Assembly (NCBI GenBank): GCA_050250135.1
Contig: JBFWPF010000019.1
Span: forward strand, 1-37,877
DNA: 37,877 bases
Reading direction: 5' to 3'
Source of the DNA: JBFWPF01 sp050250135
GTDB taxonomy: Bacteria > Chlamydiota > Chlamydiia > Chlamydiales > JAFEGQ01
Both the position numbers and the translations under genes were made by a program. The notes beneath the pieces are model-generated. The model had not been told where the DNA came from. It saw nothing but the letters and a program-made list of their open reading frames with translations, and did no database searches. Positions 1 to 8,291 of the stretch are shown here, one piece after another; positions within the stretch are counted from its first letter, which is position 1; the number at the start of each line of letters is the position of its first letter.

Positions 1-111
1 AATTTGCTACGTGAGGACCACACCTACAAGCGTGGCCTGAGGGCAAAGATGCGAAGGTGCCATCGCTCAGAAGCGTACCTGGATCAGGTCTTATCAGTAG
101 GAAATTTTTGA
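1..111 (+). CDS. Possible 3' end of an unidentified gene cut by the window edge
   Basis: Frame 1 is open from the first base to a TGA at 109-111, giving the last 36 residues of a possible protein. The tail is very basic (KRGLRAK, MRRCHRSEAY) and ends in LSVGNF. I do not recognise it; a transposase or integrase tail would fit the charge, but that is a guess. A 36-codon opening can occur by chance in G+C-rich DNA, so confidence is low. Sequence to the left of the window would decide it. Confidence 0.22.
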   Translation, partial: NLLREDHTYKRGLRAKMRRCHRSEAYLDQVLSVGNF

Positions 112-170
112 TGCGCTAGCCCTGAGCGATAGCCGCTCTCATGACCGTTCTTTTTTACTCGACCCGACAT

Positions 171-254
171 GGCATGAATGAGCATCCCTAGTCCTCTGTA
201 GCGCAAAAGCAAATGGACGACATGCAGAAGTTGCTAAGGGGCTCTAAGAACTGA
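171..254 (+). pseudogene. Remnant of a third kinase-STAND-TPR gene (C-terminal tail only)
   Basis: In the frame ending at the TGA 252-254 the translation is GMNEHP, a stop (TAG 189-191), then SSVAQKQMDDMQKLLRGSKN. The two intact genes downstream end in VGEKHPS...IQK...HRGSKN and MGEKHPA...QQK...RKLLMSSKN. The shared elements are an acidic/basic-HP motif, a QK at matching distance, KLL and the final G/S-SKN followed by a stop. This looks like the tail of a third tandem paralogue that has lost its body and gained an internal stop. The match is only about 27 residues and was made by eye. Upstream of 126 nothing alignable to TPR sequence was seen. Confidence 0.42.
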
Positions 255-321
255 CTCCGCATTTCCCAATGCTCCCTCTTTCCCTGCCTCATCCACCCGT
301 CCTCCTCTTCCTTGCCTACTA

Positions 322-350
322 TTGAGTGAATAAAGTTCTTTGGGCACAAT
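322..350 (+). promoter_or_regulatory. Candidate sigma70-type promoter for the kinase-STAND operon
   Basis: TTGAGT at 322-327 (4 of 6 matches to TTGACA) and CACAAT at 345-350 (4 of 6 matches to TATAAT) are separated by exactly 17 bases and lie about 38 bases before the chosen ATG at 388. The DNA between 255 and 320 is pyrimidine-rich and shows no ORF. Both boxes are weak, so this is only a candidate. Confidence 0.3.
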
Positions 351-387
351 CGCAGCTCTACATGGGTTCATTGACGAGGGAAGAACG

Positions 388-3300
388 ATGCAGCCATTAT
401 CTCTATTCAGCCTCTTCGAGCGCCATCGGAAGGGACCGGAGGCTATGCCCCTTCCTGGCCAGCGGCTTCTCCACTACTTGGACACGGCAGGCGAGCGCCT
501 TTCGGAGCTCAACAAAGCCTTCTATCAGGCGATTCACGGAGAGCGCTTTGTTCATCTAAAAGGGGTAAGCGATCGGTACGCCATCCTGAGGGGCTTCCGC
601 AGGCGGCACATCGAGGGAATATTCGATCAGACAGGCATGCAGATCACCTGGCCCGTTAAGGTGGGTTATGTCAAGATAGAACCGAGTAAGGAGAGTGCCT
701 CTTATCAGGAGAGTGGAAGCTCCGGGCTCTTCTGCATTGGCTTTGCCCTTGAGGCCAAGGCTTACGTAGGGTTCAAGATCACATTCGGGAGCCAGCGTGA
801 ATACGAGGGCCAACGACTACTAAAGGAGCTTCCCAACCTCCTTTGCGCCTCTGACGCCTGCTATATCTCTGAGTCCCCTCAGGGCATGAAGCTCTACCAA
901 GTAATGCCAATAGCGGGCTTGAGGAGTGTGGATAAATTTGCTCCCTATATCCGGGGAGTAAAGGATACCTCCTTTCAGGAGCTTGTGTGGGCGTACCTGA
1001 CCGTAGGCCTCTGCATAGGCCTTGAAGCAATGCATAGGCAAGGGGTGTTTCACCTCGATGTGAAGCGGGCGAACTTGGTCGTGAATCGTGAGGGGAGGGC
1101 CTTTCTGATCGATTTTGGATCTGCTCGGTGTGGGGAGGAGGGAGGCCTAGTGGCGTCCCAACCCGAAGAACAGGCTAACAAGGGTCCAAAGAATCCCTCC
1201 CTTTTTTCTGCAGTATTTGGATTATTCGGCAGGAAAGAGTCGGGCTCATCGCGAAATGATGCTACGGTTCCCCTCATAGCACCCACCGGTAGACAGAAGA
1301 TAAGCGGGGTTACCTCGGATGGCGATGAGCGTACCTATTCCCCAGAGCGGTGGATGGCCTGCTACGGCATGGGAGAGTGGTGTGAAGGTGAAAAAGTAGA
1401 CGGATGGGCGGCTGGAGTTTTGCTTTTTGAGCTGGTCACGGGCATGGAAGACTTCTTTGACTTTATGGCGATTCGGCATATTGGAGCGGTGAGTGGTACC
1501 CATAAGGGGCCCGAGGCTATCCGACGCCACTTTGACACGAAGTTACGCACCCTTCCGGAGCTGCAAAAGGCAGCGCCCGATTCCCTATGGTCCCTGATTA
1601 AGGGCTTGCTATCCCTCGATCCCAAGTCGCGCCTCTCTCCCAGTGCGGCTCTCAATCATCCCTGGATCAAGGGGAAAACCGGTAGCCTTGCGTCGCAGCA
1701 TGAGAAGCTCCTCTCCCACCTGGTTGAGCTGGCGCAAAGTCGATCGTTGGAGCAGTGGAATCGCCTTGGGGAGTCCTCCGATGCGTTTAGCCCTCAACAG
1801 CCGCCACTGCCCCACTTTGCTAACTATGTGAGGCGCCCCCAGCTCGAGATGCGCCTCAGAGAACAACTCCTTGCTAAGCCGTTCAGTGTCCTGCAGGGGA
1901 TGGGTGGGGCGGGCAAGAGTCAACTTGCCCTCTACCTATTCCATTCTGAGGTGGTGAGGAGCCACTTTGGCCTCCGCCTTTGGTTCCGCTCGTGCGACCA
2001 GATTAGCTCACTCGAGACCCAAATCAAGGTAGTGGCCTCCGAGCTAGGGCTCGTCAAGGAGGCTGCGGCTCCGGAGGAGGCCTTACGGGCCTTTCACAGG
2101 TACCTAACAAAAGAGGAAAAGCCCTATCTGCTTGTTTTTGACAATGCCGATGATCCTAAGCTGCTTGAGCCCTATCTGTTTCAAGGGAAGGGACATATCC
2201 TTGTGACGACCCGAAATAACCGCTGGCCCGACTCAATGCCAGTGGGGGTTCTCACCCGGCAGGAGGCCACAACCCTCATCGCTACCCTTATCCAGAAGGA
2301 GGATCCCGATGCGGACCGTCTGGCCAAGACCCTGGGTGACCTGCCGCTAGGACTTGTCCAGGCCTGTGCCTATATCCGGAACCAGGCGCTCTCCCTTTCC
2401 GCCTATCTCAAGCTCCTCAAAGAGAACGAATCGGCGATCGTCCGGCAGAACGAGGCCCTCTTTGGAAAGGACCTTCCCACTTCGATGGGAGCACTCTGGG
2501 AGACCACCTTTCGCGCTCTTGAGCTCTCCTGCCCTCAGTCCCTCGCCCTTCTCGATACCATTGCCTACCTAGCCCCCGACAACATTCCCTCTTCGCTCCT
2601 CCTGCGTCTAGGTGGGGGCAACTGGCAGTCTATCGACAGTCTCATCCAGTATTCCCTCCTGACTCGAACAGGAGAACACTATTCAATCCACCGCCTCTCC
2701 CAGGCCATTCGTCGCTCCAAGCAGGGCGCCGAGGTTCAAGCCAGCTCGCTTGCCATCGCCATGCAGACCTTTGTGGCAACCCTTCTCACCGATTCCACGA
2801 ATAAGGCCCAAGTTCGGCTCCTCATGCCCCATGGAACTTCTCTGGGCGAGCAGGTTGTCCGCCAGCCACTTCCCGACCAACCGGGGACCAAAAAGAGGCT
2901 CCAGCGCTTTCACTATGGGATGGCGGTGGGTAGCAGTACGCTTCAGCAATTCAAGGCGATGGCGTTCCATTCGGAGCAACAACTTCTCCTCTCCAACGGA
3001 CTGGGCGATAAGGCGGGGGAGGGGACAGCCCGTGGCAACCTGGGGATCGCCTTTTGTCGCATGGGAGAAAACCGCAAAGCGATCCCCTACCTTGAGGAGA
3101 ATCTTAAGGTGGCGATCGGGCTGAAGGACTTAGCCGGTGAGGGGCAAGCCCTATGCAACCTTGGCCTTGCCTTCGATAACATTGGGGAGTATCCAAAGGC
3201 GCGCAAGTGCCTTGAGAGGGCTTTGGAGATTGCCCGCAAGCGAGACGATCCAGTGGCCCAGGGCAACGCCTACTCCGGGCTGGGGCATGTGTGCCAGAGC

Positions 3301-4407
3301 TTGGGGGAGCATCGCAACGCGATTGCCTACTACCTGCAGCAGGTAGAGATTGCCTATCGTCTAGAGGACCTCTCATTAGAGGGGCGTGGCTATAGCAGCC
3401 TGGGTTTGGCCTACGACAATATAAATGAGTGGCCTCGAGCGCTCGAATATCATGAAAGGGCTCTTGGGATTGCCCTTGCCTTAGAAGATCAGTTGGGTGA
3501 GGGGGCTGCCTATGGCAACTTTGGGAAAACCCACCAGCACATGGGAGATTTCGGCCAGGCCCACCAGTACCATAACAAGGCACTAGAGGTGTTTCGTCGT
3601 CTGGAGGACAAGGCTGGGGAGGGGCGGGCCTACTGCAACCTGGGTCTTGTGTGCCATAGCCAGGGGCAGTACCAAAAGGCGATCGAGTACCATGAAAAGG
3701 ATCTTGAAATTGCAAAGAGGTTAGGGGACCCAGCAGGGGAGGGGCAAGCATATGTCAACTTGGGCCTCTCCTACAACAGCCTTGGTCATTACCAAAAGGC
3801 CCTGCAGTGCTACCAGGAGGCCCTTAAGTGCTTCGACCACTTAGAAGGAATAGGGGAAAAGGGATATGCCCACACTGGGCTTGGGGATGTCTACCTGAAA
3901 CTGAAACAGCCCGAAAGGGCCATCGAATGCCATGGGAAGGCACTCCAAATGGCTGTCAAGCTTGAAGATCGACGTTTAGAGGCAACGGCCTATGGGGGGC
4001 TTGCTAATGCCTATCAGAGCCAAAAAAAACCTCAGAACGCGATCGAATATTATGAGAAGGCTCTAAAGATCATGGTCCAGTTGGGTGACCCGTTTGCAGA
4101 GGGGGTCATCTACGGCAATCTGGGAGGAATCTATCGACAACTAGGGGATCATAAGCGGGCGCTTGGGTACCATGTCAGGGCCCTCGAGATCGCAAACCGG
4201 ATTGGAGACGTTGACGGGCAGGGTACTGCCTACTGCAATATGGCAATTGCATACATCACCCTCGGCGAGTTTAGGAAAGCAAGCGAGCATTGTCAAAATG
4301 CCTACCGCATTCTGTTGCCACTGGTCGGAGAGAAACACCCTAGCATCATTATGATTCAGAAGATGTGGACGTTTGCTCAGTCGCAACACCGTGGCTCGAA
4401 GAACTGA
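388..4407 (+). CDS. Protein kinase-like / NB-ARC (STAND) ATPase / TPR protein, copy 1
   Basis: 1339 residues. The ATG at 388 has a GAGGGA Shine-Dalgarno 8 bases upstream and begins MQPLSL, matching the start of the downstream paralogue; an in-frame start at 340 is less likely. The N-terminal 100 or so residues are a conserved segment I cannot name. A kinase-like domain follows: glycine-rich GSSGLF, a VAIK-like lysine in YVGFKI, catalytic HLDVKRAN (H222, D224), DFG at 242-244, SPE at 318-320 and DGWAAG. HLD instead of HRD makes it a non-RD kinase, but the residues needed for activity are present. A STAND-type ATPase follows with Walker A GMGGAGKS (504-511), FDNADD as Walker B (D585), VTTRN, and LPLGL near 652. 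Residues 877-1311 hold 11 TPR units with a 40-residue period (GEGxAYxNLG type). No signal peptide. In STAND proteins the repeats usually sense a ligand and the NTPase drives oligomerisation. The target is unknown: defence, regulation or secreted effector are all possible. Confidence 0.9.
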   Translation: MQPLSLFSLFERHRKGPEAMPLPGQRLLHYLDTAGERLSELNKAFYQAIHGERFVHLKGVSDRYAILRGFRRRHIEGIFDQTGMQITWPVKVGYVKIEPSKESASYQESGSSGLFCIGFALEAKAYVGFKITFGSQREYEGQRLLKELPNLLCASDACYISESPQGMKLYQVMPIAGLRSVDKFAPYIRGVKDTSFQELVWAYLTVGLCIGLEAMHRQGVFHLDVKRANLVVNREGRAFLIDFGSARCGEEGGLVASQPEEQANKGPKNPSLFSAVFGLFGRKESGSSRNDATVPLIAPTGRQKISGVTSDGDERTYSPERWMACYGMGEWCEGEKVDGWAAGVLLFELVTGMEDFFDFMAIRHIGAVSGTHKGPEAIRRHFDTKLRTLPELQKAAPDSLWSLIKGLLSLDPKSRLSPSAALNHPWIKGKTGSLASQHEKLLSHLVELAQSRSLEQWNRLGESSDAFSPQQPPLPHFANYVRRPQLEMRLREQLLAKPFSVLQGMGGAGKSQLALYLFHSEVVRSHFGLRLWFRSCDQISSLETQIKVVASELGLVKEAAAPEEALRAFHRYLTKEEKPYLLVFDNADDPKLLEPYLFQGKGHILVTTRNNRWPDSMPVGVLTRQEATTLIATLIQKEDPDADRLAKTLGDLPLGLVQACAYIRNQALSLSAYLKLLKENESAIVRQNEALFGKDLPTSMGALWETTFRALELSCPQSLALLDTIAYLAPDNIPSSLLLRLGGGNWQSIDSLIQYSLLTRTGEHYSIHRLSQAIRRSKQGAEVQASSLAIAMQTFVATLLTDSTNKAQVRLLMPHGTSLGEQVVRQPLPDQPGTKKRLQRFHYGMAVGSSTLQQFKAMAFHSEQQLLLSNGLGDKAGEGTARGNLGIAFCRMGENRKAIPYLEENLKVAIGLKDLAGEGQALCNLGLAFDNIGEYPKARKCLERALEIARKRDDPVAQGNAYSGLGHVCQSLGEHRNAIAYYLQQVEIAYRLEDLSLEGRGYSSLGLAYDNINEWPRALEYHERALGIALALEDQLGEGAAYGNFGKTHQHMGDFGQAHQYHNKALEVFRRLEDKAGEGRAYCNLGLVCHSQGQYQKAIEYHEKDLEIAKRLGDPAGEGQAYVNLGLSYNSLGHYQKALQCYQEALKCFDHLEGIGEKGYAHTGLGDVYLKLKQPERAIECHGKALQMAVKLEDRRLEATAYGGLANAYQSQKKPQNAIEYYEKALKIMVQLGDPFAEGVIYGNLGGIYRQLGDHKRALGYHVRALEIANRIGDVDGQGTAYCNMAIAYITLGEFRKASEHCQNAYRILLPLVGEKHPSIIMIQKMWTFAQSQHRGSKN
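3016..4330 (+). repeat. 120-bp tandem repeats encoding TPRs (11 units)
   Basis: Eleven in-frame 120-bp units, each starting near codons for GEGxAYxNLG and containing codons for KAIEYHEK or similar. They are coding repeats of the preceding gene, diverged at the DNA level (several codons differ per unit). They are a likely substrate for recombination with the seven-unit array in the next gene. Confidence 0.8.
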
Positions 4408-4411
4408 TAAC

Positions 4412-7400
4412 ATGCAGCCAATCTCTCTCTACGACCTCTTCGAACGCCACCCGAAGGCGCCGGAGGCTATGCCCCCTCTTGGCCGGCGGGTCCTCCATTA
4501 TCTGGACATAGCAGGCGAGCGCCTCTCCGAACTCAACAAGGCCTTCTACGAGGCGATCAAGGGGCAGCCATTCGTTCACCTACAAGGGACAACAGATCGG
4601 TACGCGATCTTAGGCGGCTTTCGAAAGCGGCACATAGAGGAGATCCGCGACAAGACCGGCTGGCTCGTCTCCTGGCCTTTAGGCGTAGGCTACCGCAGGC
4701 AAGGGGCCAAGCATGAGGGTCAAAAGCGCCCCTCCTACAGGACCAAAGGGAGTACGGGGACCTTTCGAATAGGTTATGCATTCGGTACTCAGGAGTACGT
4801 CGGCATTAAGATCACCGAAGGGGATGCTTCGGAATACGAGTTCCAAAAGGCCCTCGAGCAGATCCCCCATATTCTCTACGCTAGGGACAGATGCATTGGC
4901 GTTGGTCCCAAAGGGGAAGAGCAGCTCTACCAGGTGATGAATCTAGCGGGTCTTGGGAGCGTAGACAAACTGCGCCACTCGATACTGTCGCTTACGGATC
5001 TCCAGTTCAAGGAGCACCTCCAATTCTACCTTACGAAAGGGCTCCTGATGGGGCTCCACTACATGCATATCCTCGGGCTCTACCACCTTGATGTCAAGCC
5101 TGAGAATTTTGTCGTCACCCACAAGGGTGAAGTTCTGCTCATTGACTTTGGATGCTCTCGTAAGGGCGATAAGGGACTTGTAGATTGCTCCACACGCGAT
5201 AGCGATGGGGACGAACGTTACTTCTCTCCTGAGCGGTGGCTTGCTAGCTACGGCGTGGGCCATCTCTGTGATGGGGGAAAGATCGATGCTTGGGCAGCAG
5301 GGGTCACCCTCGTGGAAATCCTAACGGGAAAAGAGGATCTCTTCGATGTCCGTCAAATCAGGAAGCTCGCCGCCCAAGCAGGGCGAGAGCAGGGCCGAGC
5401 AGCCCTGCTCCGCCACTTCGCAGAGCAGCTCCTCGAAATTCCGGAACTTTTCGATCCTGATACCGATGGGCCATGGGCTGTCGTCGTCGAGCTCTTGGCG
5501 ATCGATCCGGCTAAACGGATCACAGTAGGTGAGGCGCTTCAATACCGCTGGTTTGCCTGTGCCATGACCTCCTTTCTCCCTCAGAAGGAGAAGACGCTTG
5601 GTCATCTAGTCGAGCTGGTGCAAAATCGGTCCATTAGCGCGGTGATCGGTTCCAACAAGGCTGAAGAAGCAGCTAACCCCTTAAGCCCTCAGCAGCATCC
5701 TTTGCCCCATTTCACCGACTATGTGAACCGACTTCAACTGGAAAGCACCCTAGTCGAACGACTTCTTTCCAACACCTCTTGCACCGCTCTGCAAGGGATG
5801 GGAGGTGTAGGTAAAAGTCAGCTCGCTCTTTACCTCTTCCATTCCCCGAAGGTGAAGGAGCACTTTGGGCTAAGGTTTTGGTTTCGTGCTGCTGATCAGA
5901 CCGGTTCGCTGGATAGTCAGTTCCAGGTGTTGGCTATGGAGCTACGGCTGGTCAAGGAAGCAGCAACCCCTGAAGAGGCCATCACCGCTTTTCATGGATA
6001 CCTAGCTCAGCAAACAAGCCCCTACTTGCTTGCGTTTGACAATGCGGATGACCCTAACCGGCTCGCGCCCTATCTTCTCCAGGGAAACGGACATATCCTC
6101 ATTACGACCCGCAATGCGAGCTGGTCCGATACAGTACCGATCGATGTCCTTAGCAAAGAGGAGAGCCTACTGCTCATCGGCAAGCTTCTGCAAAAAGAGG
6201 ACCCGAGCAGTAGCAAGCTAGTCGAAACCCTTGGCCACCTTCCCCTCGGCCTCTCCCAGTCTTGCGCTTACATCCGCAACCACAACCTCGCTGTCTCCGA
6301 CTACCTCCACCTCCTTTCGCAAAACACGTCGAGCTTGATCCAACAAAATGAGAGCCTCTTTGGCAAAGACCTTCCGCTTTCCATGGGAGCCGTTTGGGAG
6401 ACCACTTTCCGAACTGTTCAGAAAGAATGCCCTGCGGCACTTGCCCTCCTGGACGCCGTTTCTTACTTGGCCCCCGACGCCATCCCTGAAGGTTTGATTT
6501 TTGCTCTTGGGAATTATGAGGGCTTGCAGGCGACACTCCTTCGGTATGCCCTCCTTTCAAAAGCGGGAGAAAACTATGCCGTCCACCGCCTTACCCAAGC
6601 GATCCGAAAATCCAAACACGATCCACAGGCCCAACGGTATTTTTTAAGGAGCACCCTTATAGCCTTTACAAGTGCCTTTGATCCCGATAAGGCAAGCAAG
6701 GCCGAGATTCGGCTGTTTCTACCCCACGGGGAGATGCTTGGTAAGGGTTTGGCCAAATATGGCCCCCAGAGTATTGACATCTTAACACTCCAGACCTTTT
6801 TCGAGTATATCGGGAGAAGCCACATTGTACTTCAGCAATATAGGAGTGGGGTGCGTGCATGGGAGGAATGTCTCCGGGTATCAATTTTCCTCGGAGAGAA
6901 GGCTTGGGAAGGAACAGCCTCTCAGAACCTTGGGAATGCTTACAGTGGTCTGGGGGAGTATAGAAAGGCGATCCCATTCCACGAAAAATGCCTTCAAATC
7001 GCCAAAGACGCCAAATATAAGGTTGGGCAAGTAATGGCCTATGGCAACCTTGGGAATGCTTATGGGCACCTTGGGGAATACAAGAACGCGATCTCATTCC
7101 ACAAAAAATGCCTCCAAATCGTCATTGAGCTCGGAGATGAGGACTTGGCAGCACACGCCTATAGCGGCCTTGGCGGTGCTTACAGTAACCTTAGGAAGTT
7201 CGGAAAGGCGATCGAATACCACGAAAAGGGCCTTCAAATCGCACGTAGACTCAAAGATAAGGAGGGGAAAGGAAGAGCCTACGGCGGCCTCGGGAAGGCT
7301 TATTATGGCCTTGGGGAGTACAAGCGGGCGATCGAGTTCCACGAAAAATGTCTTAAAATCGTTAGTGAGCTCGAAGATAGGCAGGGGAGAGAATTAGTCT

Positions 7401-7816
7401 ATTGCAACCTTGGGATTGCTTACGCCAGCCTTGGGCAGTACAGAAAGGCGATCGAGGTCCTTGAAAAAAGTCGTCAGATCGCAATTAGGCTCGAAGATAA
7501 GGCCGGGGAAGGAAGAGCCTGTTGCAACCTCGGGCTTTTTTATGAGAGCCTTGGGGAGTACAGAAAGGCGATCGAGTTCCTTGAAAGGCACCTCCAGATC
7601 GCCCTCGAGCTCAAAGATAGGATTGGGGCAGGAAAAGCCTATGCCAACCTGGGGATGGCTTACCAAGGGCTTGGGGGGTACGAGAAGGCGATCGAGTGCT
7701 ATCGTTTTGGTTATGAGATGATTGTGTTGGTAATGGGGGAAAAGCACCCCGCCACGCTTCACCTTCAACAAAAGATAAACGAAGTGCGGAAGCTACTAAT
7801 GAGTTCTAAGAATTAG
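4412..7816 (+). CDS. Protein kinase-like / NB-ARC (STAND) ATPase / TPR protein, copy 2
   Basis: 1134 residues, starting 4 bases after the stop of copy 1 and so very likely co-transcribed. The ATG at 4412 (MQPISL) is chosen because it aligns with copy 1; an in-frame ATG at 4373 would overlap copy 1. Same architecture: unnamed N-terminal segment, kinase-like domain (GSTGTF, YVGIKI, HLDVKPEN with H225 and D227, DFG at 245-247, SPE at 272-274), Walker A GMGGVGKS (462-469, K468), FDNADD, ITTRN, LPLGL, then seven 40-residue TPRs (about 832-1105) and the tail GEKHP...SSKN. It differs from copy 1 by a 49-residue shorter kinase activation segment and four fewer TPRs, which accounts for almost all of the length difference. 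Clearly a tandem duplication. Function unknown, as for copy 1. Confidence 0.9.
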   Translation: MQPISLYDLFERHPKAPEAMPPLGRRVLHYLDIAGERLSELNKAFYEAIKGQPFVHLQGTTDRYAILGGFRKRHIEEIRDKTGWLVSWPLGVGYRRQGAKHEGQKRPSYRTKGSTGTFRIGYAFGTQEYVGIKITEGDASEYEFQKALEQIPHILYARDRCIGVGPKGEEQLYQVMNLAGLGSVDKLRHSILSLTDLQFKEHLQFYLTKGLLMGLHYMHILGLYHLDVKPENFVVTHKGEVLLIDFGCSRKGDKGLVDCSTRDSDGDERYFSPERWLASYGVGHLCDGGKIDAWAAGVTLVEILTGKEDLFDVRQIRKLAAQAGREQGRAALLRHFAEQLLEIPELFDPDTDGPWAVVVELLAIDPAKRITVGEALQYRWFACAMTSFLPQKEKTLGHLVELVQNRSISAVIGSNKAEEAANPLSPQQHPLPHFTDYVNRLQLESTLVERLLSNTSCTALQGMGGVGKSQLALYLFHSPKVKEHFGLRFWFRAADQTGSLDSQFQVLAMELRLVKEAATPEEAITAFHGYLAQQTSPYLLAFDNADDPNRLAPYLLQGNGHILITTRNASWSDTVPIDVLSKEESLLLIGKLLQKEDPSSSKLVETLGHLPLGLSQSCAYIRNHNLAVSDYLHLLSQNTSSLIQQNESLFGKDLPLSMGAVWETTFRTVQKECPAALALLDAVSYLAPDAIPEGLIFALGNYEGLQATLLRYALLSKAGENYAVHRLTQAIRKSKHDPQAQRYFLRSTLIAFTSAFDPDKASKAEIRLFLPHGEMLGKGLAKYGPQSIDILTLQTFFEYIGRSHIVLQQYRSGVRAWEECLRVSIFLGEKAWEGTASQNLGNAYSGLGEYRKAIPFHEKCLQIAKDAKYKVGQVMAYGNLGNAYGHLGEYKNAISFHKKCLQIVIELGDEDLAAHAYSGLGGAYSNLRKFGKAIEYHEKGLQIARRLKDKEGKGRAYGGLGKAYYGLGEYKRAIEFHEKCLKIVSELEDRQGRELVYCNLGIAYASLGQYRKAIEVLEKSRQIAIRLEDKAGEGRACCNLGLFYESLGEYRKAIEFLERHLQIALELKDRIGAGKAYANLGMAYQGLGGYEKAIECYRFGYEMIVLVMGEKHPATLHLQQKINEVRKLLMSSKN
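6905..7730 (+). repeat. 120-bp tandem repeats encoding TPRs (7 units)
   Basis: Seven in-frame 120-bp units. They are more alike at DNA level than those of copy 1: the strings GCGATCGAG and TTGGGGAGTACA recur at the same phase in most units. This suggests more recent amplification or gene conversion within the array. Confidence 0.8.
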
Positions 7817-7963
7817 CCTTCTATCTTCTGACGCGCCTGCTATTGCTGCATGAGCTCTTTCAAAACAGCTCTCCCCTCCCTTTTAGTCCACCCGACATTG
7901 CACCGATAATCGTTCCTAGGGTATTCTAGAGGCTGTCTGGTGTGATTAAAAGTAAGGGCTTTT

Positions 7964-8290
7964 TTGAGGAAAAACCCCCGCCATTTTGATGGGACCCGGC
8001 CGACTAGCCACCCCCTCTCGAAGCTCTTGCCCGGGGTCCTCAAGGGGCTCTCAAAACGGGTTGAAGCAAGGCCCGACCTAGTGATGGGCGCCTGGCCGGC
8101 CCTTGTGGGGCCGCAGGTTGCGGGGATGAGTCAGCCGATCTCATTTGTTGAGGGGGAGCTTATCGTGAAGGTGGGGAATGCCTCCCTCTATGCTCTCCTG
8201 TGCCAAGTGGAGCGGCCCCGCCTCTTAAAGGCCCTTAGGGAGCGCTTTCCCCAGACCCGCATTGATCGACTCACCTTCCGGATGGGATAA
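7964..8290 (+). CDS. DUF721 / DciA-like protein
   Basis: 108 residues. The central W...LVGPQVAGMSQP, then GELIVKVGNASLYALL and a C-terminal TRIDRLTFRMG, are the pattern of the DUF721 family. In most bacteria this family includes DciA, the DnaA/DnaB-associated helicase operator. The start is taken as TTG at 7964 with AAGGG five bases upstream. No in-frame ATG exists before the conserved region, so the start is uncertain. The stop lies one base before gyrB. In C. trachomatis the hypothetical gene CT191 occupies the same place beside gyrB. Role in replisome loading is inferred from the family, not shown here. Confidence 0.75.
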   Translation: MRKNPRHFDGTRPTSHPLSKLLPGVLKGLSKRVEARPDLVMGAWPALVGPQVAGMSQPISFVEGELIVKVGNASLYALLCQVERPRLLKALRERFPQTRIDRLTFRMG

Positions 8291-8291
8291 G

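Noticed and set aside
3104..3751. 215-codon minus-strand frame within the TPR region
   Set aside because: Antisense of periodic TPR DNA; the translation mirrors the 40-codon period and has no independent features.
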